64,000 bases of DNA from Thiospirochaeta perfilievii (lineage in GTDB: Bacteria > Spirochaetota > Spirochaetia > DSM-2461), in assembly GCF_008329945.1 (NCBI RefSeq), contig NZ_CP035807.1, forward strand, positions 1-64,000, read 5' to 3'. Numbering within the stretch: position 1 is the first letter of the stretch; every line of letters begins with the position of its first letter. The notes below the pieces were generated by a model. That model had not been told where the DNA came from. It was given only the letters and a program-made list of their open reading frames with translations, and did no database searches. The translations under genes and the position numbers were made by a program. This document shows, in pieces, positions 9,289 to 18,325 of the stretch.

Positions 9289-11847
9289 CTATACCATCAC
9301 AACTTCTACTAAAAGATCACGACCTGAAAAGTAACTATTAGGTATTGTATACCCCTCTATTTTCTTACCATTTACATTGATACTTTTAACACCCTTATTA
9401 CTACCATTGGGGTTTTCAAAATTAATAGTTACCCTACAACCTCTATACTGTCTAACTGCAGAGAATTTTTTCCACTTTGATGTAACACAGGGATCAATTA
9501 TTAAACCATCATATGCTCGTCTAACCCCATATATCCAATCTATTAACACGCCTAATCTTGTAGGGGCTGTTCCTGTTAACCAAGTGTGGCCAGCCTTCCC
9601 GTGGTCATTAGATGCAGGTCCAGAACAGTACTCAGGGTATACAAATCTTTCTACAGCGTACTGATATGGGTCATCCTTGGAGCAGACAGATGGAAGTGTT
9701 TTAATATATAGGTCATGGGCCTCTTCTCCATACCCAAATTTACATAGAGATGCTATATACCAGGATTCAAGGTGTCTAAACTCCCCTCCATTCTCTTTTT
9801 TACCTGGAGCATTTCTCTTCCATGCCTGCCCATCTTCAGGAAGTCCACCCTCTACCATAACCCTATCTCCTTGACAGATTGAGATACCATAGACATCCTC
9901 TAAATCTTCTTCACAGGATTTTTTACATTTATCAAATCTACTTTTATCAGCAATACCTGAGAATCCAGACCATGCAATTGGTTCAAAGAATGTAAAACCA
10001 TCGGTTTTAGAGCTCCCCATATCCTTAAGTCCATTCTCACCAATTCCCTTTATCTCATCTTCAATTTCAGTTAAATCTAACTTTGATAACCCCATATCCA
10101 GGGAATTCAATACCTGCTTATAATCCTCTGGTGCTAAAGCTCTTATGTAGTGACCTTTCTCATCAATACATCTCTTTTCTACAGAATTTTTAATACTTCT
10201 AGTCCACTCTTTATACTTTTCAACAAGATCTAACCTAATTTTTTTTACGTTAAACAAATCGATCAAATCATTTAAAGCTTTATAGAGTTGTTGAGCAGCC
10301 ATTGTGGATGTATGGGTAAAAAGCCCAGAGAGATCATCATTCCAATCTGCCATTAACATATATGGTAGCCCTTGATCAGAACATCTATAAACCTTCTCTA
10401 CAGCAACAATTAAATGATTAAGAAGAGTATCTTCTCTATTATCAATATAGGGAACACTAATATCTAATATGGCAAAATCCCCAGACTCTTTAATATATTC
10501 ACAAGTTGCATAAACTAGCCATAGGGGATCATCTGCAGTTACAAAGTCCTTATTCCCCTCAGCTGATACAAAGAAATTATGATATACAAATCCATCGGAA
10601 AACATCTGTTTAGCTGTAAAAAGTATAAGCTCTTTAGCCTGTTTAGGACTGTATGGTAGTAGGGCTAATAGATCCTGAAGAATATCTCTAAAACCATAAC
10701 CATACTCAAAACCAGAGTGGAATCTAGACTTCATTCTATTTAATAAAGCAACCATTTCACACTGATATTGTAGCCATTTATAACTAGGTTTCAACTCCTG
10801 ATCCAGACCATGAACATCTATCTGTAACATTGCTATTTTTTTACTCCAACCCTCTTTTACTTGATTAAATTTTGCCCAAGCATTTGTAGGTTGTAAAATA
10901 TCATTAAGGTAGTTTTTTAAATCTCTCTTTTTATTTAAGTAGTAATCCTCTGTTGATGAGCAGAGGGTTACTAAAACAATCTCTCTCTCTTCCCCAGCAT
11001 TTAAAGTTAACTCATTTTTAAGTGTTGATAAAGCAGAGCATAACTCGTGGGCATCTCTATTAGGTAGTTCCCAATTATCAACTACTGCCTGGGGATTAGC
11101 CATTGTATTACTGTGGTGACCAACAAACTCATCATACCTTGTTGCACACTGGTTATTTTTTAAGGATGATGTATGGACTACAACTTTTCCAAACATATAG
11201 TTAATTTTCTCTCCGTCTGATTCAAACTCACGACCATAACCGTATCTCCATACTGTTCCGTTTACATCTTTATCTACAATTGCCCCACCCATCATTAGTG
11301 TATTAAATCCTGAGAACTGAATCTCCCTTGCATCACCAATATTTATAGGATTAACACTAAACATCGATAACTTTTTATCCCTATCAGAGTTATTTTTAAC
11401 CTTAATAATTTGGACCATAGCATCAAAATCATCTGGAACAAAGCATGTGGTATTAACAGAGATATCATTATATTTTGTTGAGTATTTTACATAACCAAAA
11501 CCGTATGTTGTTATTAACTCCTGCTCCCGATTTAAAGTTGGGTACCAAGTATTTGTAAAATAAGAACCCGTCTCCTCAAAAAAATATGTATATGGACCTA
11601 ACATTCTAGTTTTATATGGGTCTTCATGAACAAATCCATTAACAATGTCCCCCTCTTGAGTTCCAATCCTGGCAAATGCTGTCCCATTATTTGTTAGTCC
11701 CCAACAAAGAGCATCGGTAGGTTTTTGTTCTCTTCTAGCAAGAAGCATTAGCCAAGGCTCCCTAGTTTTATTATTTATATCCTCTTTTATTACAACTTCA
11801 TCATATTCATTAAATTCAAAGTCTCCATTTTTTCTAACAGTTTTCAT
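9289..11847 (-). CDS. GH94 family beta-glycoside phosphorylase, second paralogue
   Basis: Second GH94 enzyme, 852 residues, first gene of the operon. It shares the domain plan of its neighbour: N-terminal beta-sandwich, KWLQYQCE linker, FRDILQDLLAL, the general acid Asp in MADWNDDLSG, GEFRHLESWY and GHTWLTGTAPT. About 30 residues around 600-640 (LDMGLSKLDLTEIEDEIKGIG) are extra relative to the other copy and may shape the acceptor site. A strong GGGGGAG lies 5 nt upstream of the ATG, and a canonical promoter is found about 60 bp upstream. No sugar transporter is encoded next to it, so uptake must come from elsewhere. Confidence 0.88.
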   Translation of the reverse strand: MKTVRKNGDFEFNEYDEVVIKEDINNKTREPWLMLLARREQKPTDALCWGLTNNGTAFARIGTQEGDIVNGFVHEDPYKTRMLGPYTYFFEETGSYFTNTWYPTLNREQELITTYGFGYVKYSTKYNDISVNTTCFVPDDFDAMVQIIKVKNNSDRDKKLSMFSVNPINIGDAREIQFSGFNTLMMGGAIVDKDVNGTVWRYGYGREFESDGEKINYMFGKVVVHTSSLKNNQCATRYDEFVGHHSNTMANPQAVVDNWELPNRDAHELCSALSTLKNELTLNAGEEREIVLVTLCSSTEDYYLNKKRDLKNYLNDILQPTNAWAKFNQVKEGWSKKIAMLQIDVHGLDQELKPSYKWLQYQCEMVALLNRMKSRFHSGFEYGYGFRDILQDLLALLPYSPKQAKELILFTAKQMFSDGFVYHNFFVSAEGNKDFVTADDPLWLVYATCEYIKESGDFAILDISVPYIDNREDTLLNHLIVAVEKVYRCSDQGLPYMLMADWNDDLSGLFTHTSTMAAQQLYKALNDLIDLFNVKKIRLDLVEKYKEWTRSIKNSVEKRCIDEKGHYIRALAPEDYKQVLNSLDMGLSKLDLTEIEDEIKGIGENGLKDMGSSKTDGFTFFEPIAWSGFSGIADKSRFDKCKKSCEEDLEDVYGISICQGDRVMVEGGLPEDGQAWKRNAPGKKENGGEFRHLESWYIASLCKFGYGEEAHDLYIKTLPSVCSKDDPYQYAVERFVYPEYCSGPASNDHGKAGHTWLTGTAPTRLGVLIDWIYGVRRAYDGLIIDPCVTSKWKKFSAVRQYRGCRVTINFENPNGSNKGVKSINVNGKKIEGYTIPNSYFSGRDLLVEVVMV

Positions 11848-11883
11848 TCTACTCCCCCGATTTATTTTATATCATTTATTTTC

Positions 11884-11954
11884 TTCACGTGAAAATAACT
11901 ATAAAACATATTAAACATGAAATCTTTGTTCGTCAAGTTTTTATGTGAAAATAA
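11884..11954. promoter_or_regulatory. Candidate paired operators flanking the GH94 promoter
   Basis: The decamer GTGAAAATAA occurs at 11889-11898 and again at 11945-11954 in the same orientation, 56 bp apart (read on the minus strand as TTATTTTCAC). The first copy is part of the perfect palindrome TTCACGTGAA (11884-11893). One lies near the expected transcription start, the other upstream of the -35. This is the arrangement expected for a repressor that binds two sites. The regulator is not encoded nearby. Confidence 0.5.
11908..11936 (-). promoter_or_regulatory. Sigma70-type promoter of the GH94 operon
   Basis: On the minus strand TTGACG (11936-11931) and TAATAT (11913-11908) are separated by exactly 17 bp. 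The start site would fall near 11900, about 50 nt before the first GH94 ATG. Confidence 0.75.
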
Positions 11955-11956
11955 AA

Positions 11957-12724
11957 CTACAAACTATTTAAATAGTTAATGCTATTATTTAAATGATCTT
12001 CTTCCTCATACTCTAAAACAGCAATCTGTATATCTAGCCCTAGTTCCTCTATAAAGTCAAAAAGTTCATTATAAGGAATAATTCCAGAACCTAAAGAAGT
12101 CCAACTTGACCTATTTTGATCACTATCGGATGTATCAATTAAGTGTAGATAGAGGGGCAAGTTTAAAAACTTAATATAAGTTAATAGCTCCTTAGTTTTA
12201 TACATAGGGTCAATTTTAGAAGAGATCCAAGAGATAAAGAGCCTTGGAATATCAAGTAGAGGATAGAGTTGTAACCTCTCCCTCTTAAATAGCAAAATAA
12301 TCTCTTTATAGTGTTCTATACACTTTAAAATATCACATTTTAGTGGATAGAAGTTCTCTAATAGAGGTGTGATACCATGGTTATTCAAGGTCTTAACAAT
12401 ATCTAAAATATCTTTTATAGGCGCAGTATAGTCATGATGGAAAACTACAAGACTTTTTTGAGGTTTAATACTTTTTACAACGTGTAAAAGATCAGGATTC
12501 AAAGCTTTTCTATTTAAATAAGTAGGGGCATGGAGTAGGAAATTAAGTGAATTAGTATAACTATGGTTAATATTTTTCCCTAACTGATCATCAATAAAGA
12601 AGTTATCCCCTAAAAATATCTGAATGTAGTCTAAATCTAGTTTCTTTGTAATTTCAATGGAGTAGATAGGATCCCAATTATGTTTATAGGATAGAGATGT
12701 GGATAGGGAAATATTTTTAATCAT
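11957..12724 (-). CDS. Sugar phosphate isomerase/epimerase-like TIM-barrel protein
   Basis: Protein of 255 residues resembling the xylose-isomerase-like TIM-barrel superfamily (PF01261). Barrel-strand motifs with probable metal ligands are visible: LLHAPTYLN, VVFHHDYT, LLENFYP, LLDIPRLF and LHLIDTSDSD. The substrate is unknown; members include isomerases, epimerases, dehydratases and endonuclease IV. No signal peptide. It is upstream of the GH94 operon on the same strand, but that operon has its own promoter, so co-function with sugar use is only suggested. The ATG at 12724 has no strong ribosome-binding site. Confidence 0.65.
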   Translation of the reverse strand: MIKNISLSTSLSYKHNWDPIYSIEITKKLDLDYIQIFLGDNFFIDDQLGKNINHSYTNSLNFLLHAPTYLNRKALNPDLLHVVKSIKPQKSLVVFHHDYTAPIKDILDIVKTLNNHGITPLLENFYPLKCDILKCIEHYKEIILLFKRERLQLYPLLDIPRLFISWISSKIDPMYKTKELLTYIKFLNLPLYLHLIDTSDSDQNRSSWTSLGSGIIPYNELFDFIEELGLDIQIAVLEYEEEDHLNNSINYLNSL

Positions 12725-12771
12725 AAATAAAAATATACCCTATCCACTATTATTTCAATATAAACATATTA

Positions 12772-14553
12772 TTAAAGAAGAACAGCTTTAATTCTTCTAA
12801 CACCTGCAGATGATGATTGTTCTTTTTTAATTTTGAAAACACCTAAATCTCCAGTGTTTTCAATATGTGGTCCACCACAAACTTCTAGGCTAAAATCACC
12901 CATTTTATATACCTTAACCTGCTCACCATACTTACTGGAGAATAGAGCCATTGCGCCTAGATCCTTAGCCTCTTCTACTGTCATAGTTTGCATTGTTATT
13001 GGTAACTTATCCTCTATAGCCTTGTTAACTAAGGCCTCAACCTCTTGAATCTCTTCCTTAGTCATTTTATCAGGATGGCTAAAATCGAACCTTAATCTCT
13101 CAGAAGTAATATTACTTCCCTTCTGATTTACATGGTCACCTAAAACAATTTTTAGAGCCTTATGCAGAAGATGTGTTGCAGTATGATATTTAGTAGACAT
13201 TACAGAGTCATCTGCCATTCCACCTTTAAAGATCTTATCAGCACCCTGTTTTGATAACTCCTTATGTTTTTCAAAGGCCTTATCAAAACCATCTCTATCT
13301 ACAGTCATCCCCTCTTCTTTTGCTAACTCTTCTGTTAACTCTAGGGGGAATCCATAGGTATCGAATAGGGTAAAAGCAACTCTACCAGGGATTATTAATT
13401 TTGGATTCTTTTTAAGATTAGGAAGTAGTTTAGAGAATTCCTGCTCACCCTTTTTAAGGGTTAGACCAAACTTATCCTCCTCTGCTTCTAATACAGAGAA
13501 GATAAACTCTCTCTTTTCATTTAACTCAGGGTATTGATCTTTATACATATCAATTACAATATCTGCAGGTTTAGAGATAAATTTTTCCTCTAAACCTAGT
13601 TTTTTACCATGACGAATAGCTCTTCTTAACAATCTTCTTAAAATATAACCTTGACCTACGTTAGATGGTTGTACACCCTTCTCATCACCAATAATAAAGG
13701 TTGATGTTCTTATATGATCACATATTATTCTTATGGACATATCAGTATCTTCTGATTCCCCATATTTAGCACCACTTAGTTCCTCTATCTTTTCAATTAG
13801 AGGTATAAATAGTTCTGTTTGATATACGGATTTTTTACCCTGTAGCATAGTTATAGTTCTCTCTACACCCATACCTGTATCAACACATGGCATTGCAAGA
13901 GGTTTAAATGAACCATCCTCCTGTTTATCATACTGCATAAATACATTATTCCATATTTCAAAATATTTACCACAACCGCAGCCAGGAATACACTCAGGAG
14001 AACACACTTCCTTACCTGTATCGATAAACATCTCTGTATCAGGTCCACATGGTCCTGTTTGACCAGCAGGACCCCACCAGTTATCCCCCTTTGGGAGTTT
14101 ATATATACGACTATCAGGAAGGCCTAACTCCTTCCAATAACCAATAGAATCGTTGTCACATGGTGCATCATTGTCACCCTCAAAAACAGTTACAGATAAC
14201 TTATTTATATCTATTCCTATAACGTCTTTTAGAAAATTAAAACTCATATTAATTGCTTCTTTTTTAAAGTAATCCCCTAAAGACCAGTTCCCTAACATCT
14301 CAAAAAAAGTTAGATGTGTAGCATCTCCTACATCATCAATATCACCTGTACGGATACACTTTTGAACATTAGTTAATCGTTTTCCTGCGGGATGAACCTC
14401 ACCTAGAATATAGGGTACTAAGGGGTGCATTCCTGCAGTAGTAAAAAGTACTGTTGGATCATTTTCTGGTAACAATGATTTTCCAGAAATCTCTTTGTGA
14501 TTATTTGATACAAAAAAGTCTATATATTTTTTTCTTAAGTCATCTGCTTTCAT
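12772..14553 (-). CDS. alaS: Alanyl-tRNA synthetase, short spirochaete form
   Basis: Charges tRNA-Ala. The 593 residues cover the class II catalytic domain (motif 2 region TNVQKCIRTGDIDDVGDATHL split as NVQKCIRTGDI and HLTFFEMLGNW), the tRNA-recognition helices (RRLLRRAIRHGKKLG) and the editing domain with zinc ligands in TATHLLH and EVCGGPHIENTG. It ends right after the SAGVRRI motif, so the coiled-coil oligomerisation part and C-Ala domain found in typical 870-residue enzymes are absent. Short AlaRS of this kind is known in Borrelia and Treponema. There is no sign of a frameshift at the end; the stop is followed by an ordinary intergenic gap. Confidence 0.95.
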   Translation of the reverse strand: MKADDLRKKYIDFFVSNNHKEISGKSLLPENDPTVLFTTAGMHPLVPYILGEVHPAGKRLTNVQKCIRTGDIDDVGDATHLTFFEMLGNWSLGDYFKKEAINMSFNFLKDVIGIDINKLSVTVFEGDNDAPCDNDSIGYWKELGLPDSRIYKLPKGDNWWGPAGQTGPCGPDTEMFIDTGKEVCSPECIPGCGCGKYFEIWNNVFMQYDKQEDGSFKPLAMPCVDTGMGVERTITMLQGKKSVYQTELFIPLIEKIEELSGAKYGESEDTDMSIRIICDHIRTSTFIIGDEKGVQPSNVGQGYILRRLLRRAIRHGKKLGLEEKFISKPADIVIDMYKDQYPELNEKREFIFSVLEAEEDKFGLTLKKGEQEFSKLLPNLKKNPKLIIPGRVAFTLFDTYGFPLELTEELAKEEGMTVDRDGFDKAFEKHKELSKQGADKIFKGGMADDSVMSTKYHTATHLLHKALKIVLGDHVNQKGSNITSERLRFDFSHPDKMTKEEIQEVEALVNKAIEDKLPITMQTMTVEEAKDLGAMALFSSKYGEQVKVYKMGDFSLEVCGGPHIENTGDLGVFKIKKEQSSSAGVRRIKAVLL

Positions 14554-14586
14554 AAAGTGAATAATACAATAAAAGTTACTTTTTTA

Positions 14587-15717
14587 TCAATAGATCCAAT
14601 CATCTTCCCCTAGTATTCTAAGATCTCCATCGGCCTCTTTTTTATGAATTAATTCAATAAACTCTTTTGTCTTTTTATCAGCGTCAGATTTTTTTATTAA
14701 ACCAATTAAATCCATCTCACTTTTTACAAGAGCTCTTCGTCCTTCTGACATAGCTGACCAAATTCTAGCTTGTATCTCAGTGGACTCTCCCTTTATTAGA
14801 TAGACAAGATCCGTATCTGATAATTCACTGATTATTTTTTGAAAATCCAAGGTATCAATATTATAGATAATATCTATAGTGTATAATCTGTCCCTAATAA
14901 CTTCCCCAAGAAATGGATCACTCTCTTCAATTTTACTTAATATACTATTTTCAGAATCCCTATCCATATGTTTTAAAATATCAGCTAATGTACCTCGACC
15001 ATCAATATCTTGATACTCATTATTACCTAATAACTTGATTTTTTCTTTTAGACTCTCTCCTATTATAGAAATAACCTGGGGACTTACACGTTTTAACTTT
15101 GAGAGTCTTTTTACAACATCCCTTTGGGTATCAGGGGGAAGGGATTCAATTATAGGTGATGCAAGTTTAGGTGATAGATAACTTAGTACTATTGTTAAAA
15201 CTGATGCACTCTCCTTTCTTAATACTAACATTCTCTGTCTAAAGTCCAAATCATTTAAAAATGAGAAGGGTTTATCTGCACTATCAGGTACTGCTGAATA
15301 GAGTATCTTGTTCCCCTTCTCCTGTCCAAAAGCACTTACAAGAATAGATCTAGCAGTCTCTATTCCACCTTGATTTCTATTAAATAGATCGCTATTTTTT
15401 CCAAACTCCTCTAATAGTTTAGAAGCTTCACTCTTACTTACCCTGTCAATCTTTGTAATTTCCATAGAGATCAATTCGATCTCCTCTGGAGGTAGGTGTT
15501 TAATAACCTTTGATGCCTCTTCTTTTCCTAGAACAAGAAGAAGTTTAGCCACTTTTTGATACTTATTATCTTTTATAGGTTTGACTACAGTTTTTATTAA
15601 ACCATCTCTTTTAGGTTGATCAGGTGTATAGTTATTGTCATCTATTTCATCAACTTCAGGGTTGTTATCCTTTGTTGCACTTTGGTATGCCTTTATTCCT
15701 CGTTTAAATTGATTCAT
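14587..15717 (-). CDS. FliG-family protein (FliG1-like paralogue)
   Basis: Flagellar rotor switch-type protein of 376 residues, slightly longer than standard FliG (about 340). Seen: an N-terminal unstructured charged stretch, FliG_N (KVAKLLLVLGKEEASKVIKHL), a middle domain (LSYLSPKLASPIIESLPPD, with the usual EHPQ motif changed to LSPK), and a C-terminal domain (LSDTDLVYLIKGES and SEGRRALVKSEM). Spirochaetes typically have two FliG proteins; the isolated gene location next to alaS, the N-terminal extension and the altered EHPQ motif fit the non-canonical copy. Role in stator torque or polar assembly is inferred. Confidence 0.8.
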   Translation of the reverse strand: MNQFKRGIKAYQSATKDNNPEVDEIDDNNYTPDQPKRDGLIKTVVKPIKDNKYQKVAKLLLVLGKEEASKVIKHLPPEEIELISMEITKIDRVSKSEASKLLEEFGKNSDLFNRNQGGIETARSILVSAFGQEKGNKILYSAVPDSADKPFSFLNDLDFRQRMLVLRKESASVLTIVLSYLSPKLASPIIESLPPDTQRDVVKRLSKLKRVSPQVISIIGESLKEKIKLLGNNEYQDIDGRGTLADILKHMDRDSENSILSKIEESDPFLGEVIRDRLYTIDIIYNIDTLDFQKIISELSDTDLVYLIKGESTEIQARIWSAMSEGRRALVKSEMDLIGLIKKSDADKKTKEFIELIHKKEADGDLRILGEDDWIY

Positions 15718-15759
15718 ATAGACATATTACATACTAGTTCAATTTATTTACAATACTTA

Positions 15760-15788
15760 TTGACTAAATTGTAAGATTTTAATATAAA
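15760..15788 (+). promoter_or_regulatory. Promoter of tRNA-Phe
   Basis: TTGACT (15760-15765), 17-bp spacer, TATAAA (15783-15788), placing the start about 7 nt before the mature tRNA 5' end. Confidence 0.7.
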
Positions 15789-15801
15789 TATACTCGTAAA
15801 T

Positions 15802-15874
15802 GCCGCTGTAGCTCAGTCGGTAGAGCAGGGGACTGAAAATCCCTGTGTCATGAGTTCAAGTCTCATTGGTGGCA
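15802..15874 (+). tRNA. tRNA-Phe (anticodon GAA)
   Basis: Complete cloverleaf of 73 nt. Anticodon stem GGGGA/TCCCT with loop CTGAAAA (anticodon GAA), D-arm GCTC..GAGC, T-arm ATGAG TTCAAGT CTCAT, discriminator A. The acceptor stem GCCGCTG/TGGTGGC contains several G-U pairs (positions 4, 6 and 7), which is unusually wobble-rich. CCA is not encoded. Confidence 0.95.
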
Positions 15875-15876
15875 TA

Positions 15877-15911
15877 AGAGTTAAGACATTTAATGTTTTA
15901 ACTCTTTTTTT
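15877..15911 (+). terminator. Terminator of tRNA-Phe overlapping the next gene's 3' end
   Basis: Thirteen-bp stem (15877-15889 with 15893-15905, one G-T pair), 3-nt loop, then a T-tract 15906-15911. The right arm overlaps the last codons and stop of the convergent membrane-protein gene, so those codons serve two purposes. Confidence 0.8.
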
Positions 15912-17128
15912 ATATACTTAATAATTGCCGGAGTGAGTCTTTTTACAGTATCTTCAACTATTAAGTTGTTATTTTCTCCAATTTTGTACTCTAAGTTGCT
16001 AATTAACCCCTCTATATCACTCCCATCCCTATTATTACTATTTATATTATCATAATTTGTTAAATCCATTAAAACATCTCCTGAGTTATAGGACTCTTCA
16101 CTAACATAGTTTGAACACGCCTTTAATAGAGAGATAATCTCATCCTCGTTGTTTAAAACTTTTAGTTCCCCATTTTCATCCCTATAGATCTCAGCCTCCT
16201 GTTTTAAAAGCATAGTATCATTAGCTTCTAGAGAGTCAATAATCAATTGTAAAATCTGTACATCCTTAGCAAAAACGTAGCCCATATAAAAGATTATAAG
16301 TGTTAATATTAAAAGAAGTGTTGTTAATAAGGCTAACATTATGTAGTTTTCATACTGGGTAACCTTATTTTGACTTATGACAACACCATTATTTGGTAGT
16401 TTAATTCCGTCTTTTGTAGTAAAGAATCCTTCTCCTAAGTTGATCTCAATATAGTTATTTAATTCACTTTTAAGAAGGTTTATTACTTTAGTATGGTCGT
16501 TTAATATACTACCATCTGGATAGTAAATTACGGAGTCAATAGTATAAAACTGTATATCATTTCTTAGATCGACTAAATCCCCTACACTGTAGTTAACACC
16601 ATAATATTGTGCCTCTAAAATTCTAGTTTCTCTCTCCACAAGGGATGTAACTACTTTGTTATCAATTACAATAATTCCAACTACATAGATCATAACAATA
16701 GATACACCTATTTTCATAATTCTGTCTTGAACCCACACTGAATCTGTTTTCATTCTCTTTAAAAAATTAAAAACCCTTAAAAATCGTAATATTCTAATTA
16801 TTTTAAAGAATCGTCCAACCTTAATTATTTTAAATATTGATAAGAGAGGTGTGTTATCCAAAAAGAAAAAGATCCCTGGTAAACTAGCTAATAAATCTAC
16901 CCACCCATAACCATTTAAAAAATATAGCTTAGGGTTAAAAGAGATCATTCGTATAGCAAAATCTATAACAAAAATTACAGATATCACTTTATTAGGTGTA
17001 AGAACAAAGCCTTTTAATGCCGTATATTCACAAAATAGCCCAATTATTGAAATTATTATTAAAAATGGATTAATTGCATCTAAAATTTTTATTACCTTTT
17101 TAAAGCTCTCTCTTGGTTCTACTAACAT
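15890..17128 (-). CDS. Voltage-sensor-like membrane protein without a recognisable pore
   Basis: Membrane protein of 412 residues. Segments: TM1 (about 20-45), TM2 with Asp/Arg (VIDFAIRMI), TM3 (WVDLLASLPGIFFFL), then an S4-like helix with basic residues every third position (KIIKVGRFFKIIRILRFLR), TM5 (about 137-155), an extracytoplasmic region of roughly 115 residues, and TM6 (about 270-293) followed by a 120-residue cytoplasmic tail. This matches ion-transport-type voltage-sensor domains in the first half, but no K+, Na+ or Ca2+ selectivity-filter motif lies between TM5 and TM6; the loop instead looks like a small sensor domain. Last gene of a five-gene unit headed by cheY-cheX-kinase. A sensor coupling membrane voltage or ligands to that module is an inference. 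Confidence 0.6.
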   Translation of the reverse strand: MLVEPRESFKKVIKILDAINPFLIIISIIGLFCEYTALKGFVLTPNKVISVIFVIDFAIRMISFNPKLYFLNGYGWVDLLASLPGIFFFLDNTPLLSIFKIIKVGRFFKIIRILRFLRVFNFLKRMKTDSVWVQDRIMKIGVSIVMIYVVGIIVIDNKVVTSLVERETRILEAQYYGVNYSVGDLVDLRNDIQFYTIDSVIYYPDGSILNDHTKVINLLKSELNNYIEINLGEGFFTTKDGIKLPNNGVVISQNKVTQYENYIMLALLTTLLLILTLIIFYMGYVFAKDVQILQLIIDSLEANDTMLLKQEAEIYRDENGELKVLNNEDEIISLLKACSNYVSEESYNSGDVLMDLTNYDNINSNNRDGSDIEGLISNLEYKIGENNNLIVEDTVKRLTPAIIKYIKKELKH

Positions 17129-17146
17129 ATATTTAAATCCCCACTT

Positions 17147-18301
17147 CTATTTACTATAATTATATTCAAATAAGTCTTTTGCTGTAATAATATCTAGTTT
17201 TACACCCTTAAACTTCTTATAGGTATTTAAAACCTCTATAGACTCATTTTTATATGCTGATATCTTTCTAGATGCAATATTAAAGGCGTTTGTAACTAAC
17301 ATTTTTCTTCTAGTATCACTACTGTATAACTTTTCTAATTTAAGTCTTTGATCTAGGGATATACTATTGAACTTATTAGATATTTCGTAAACTTGAGCAG
17401 CTAAAACAAGATTGTATGTGTGCACAAAGAGTATTGTTACATAATATATTGACCGTACTCGCCCTATTCTATCGTTAATAAAAGCTTCTACATTTGATAT
17501 TATATTTAGATTTGACAATTGGGATTGATTAGCACCATTTAGTAAAATATAAAGCCCTGCATAACAGAATACGTCCTGGGGATCTTCCCCTCTCTGCTTA
17601 CTTACAAAGGTTAAAAAGTCTATAAAAAAATTAATAAACTTACTGTTTTTATATCCTAAACAGATTGCTAAAACCTGGGGATTTAACTTCTTTTTATTAA
17701 TCGAGTCATTTAAATACTTAATAATTTCACTCTCATCAATCTCTTTACCACCATTTATTTTTTTTACATTAGTTGGTATTAAATTAAAATTCTTAGTAGT
17801 TAACTTCAAAAGCTCTGTTGCATAATCCCTCTCTGAGTTGGTAGTTGTACTACTTTCTGATTTTGTTATCTGATTTATTTTTAGAAGATTATAATAGAGT
17901 AAAACATCATTATTACTTAAACCAATGGACTCTCTGTTTAAAACATCAATCAATCTCTTCTGTTCTAAATTATCAATATTTAAAAGATCAATTCCTTTTA
18001 AATTATTTCTAAAAATATCCTTATTTATTAATATTTTCTCTTCTGGTAAGTAAGTTGATAGTTGCTCTTCTGTGGTTATATCGTTATTAAAACCTCTACT
18101 TAATAATAGGGGATAATCAATAGAGCGATTATCTCCCTTATTAGAGTTTTTCCATATTTCTAAAAATATTTTATAAGTGGGTCCTGGGTCGTTTGATATG
18201 ATACTACTTATACTTTTAAAAAGATTAGACGGTATCATTTTTTTGTTATTAATAGCATTGATTATATATGTTGCTAACTTTATTGTTTCTTCTCTCTTCA
18301 T
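17147..18301 (-). CDS. Hypothetical protein of the cheY-cheX operon
   Basis: I do not recognise a family. The 384-residue product has no signal peptide or clear membrane segment and looks mostly alpha-helical, with Ser/Asn/Lys-rich linkers (for example around residues 150-165). It begins 24 nt after the kinase stop and ends 18 nt before the voltage-sensor-like gene, so it is part of the same transcription unit. The helical, repeat-poor composition would suit a scaffold or adaptor, but that is a guess. Confidence 0.7.
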   Translation of the reverse strand: MKREETIKLATYIINAINNKKMIPSNLFKSISSIISNDPGPTYKIFLEIWKNSNKGDNRSIDYPLLLSRGFNNDITTEEQLSTYLPEEKILINKDIFRNNLKGIDLLNIDNLEQKRLIDVLNRESIGLSNNDVLLYYNLLKINQITKSESSTTTNSERDYATELLKLTTKNFNLIPTNVKKINGGKEIDESEIIKYLNDSINKKKLNPQVLAICLGYKNSKFINFFIDFLTFVSKQRGEDPQDVFCYAGLYILLNGANQSQLSNLNIISNVEAFINDRIGRVRSIYYVTILFVHTYNLVLAAQVYEISNKFNSISLDQRLKLEKLYSSDTRRKMLVTNAFNIASRKISAYKNESIEVLNTYKKFKGVKLDIITAKDLFEYNYSK

Positions 18302-18325
18302 GGTTTTAATAATAGTATTAGTTCA

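Noticed and set aside
12772-12800. Short alaS as a pseudogene or frameshifted gene.
   Set aside because: The protein ends cleanly after the editing domain and matches the known short spirochaete AlaRS.
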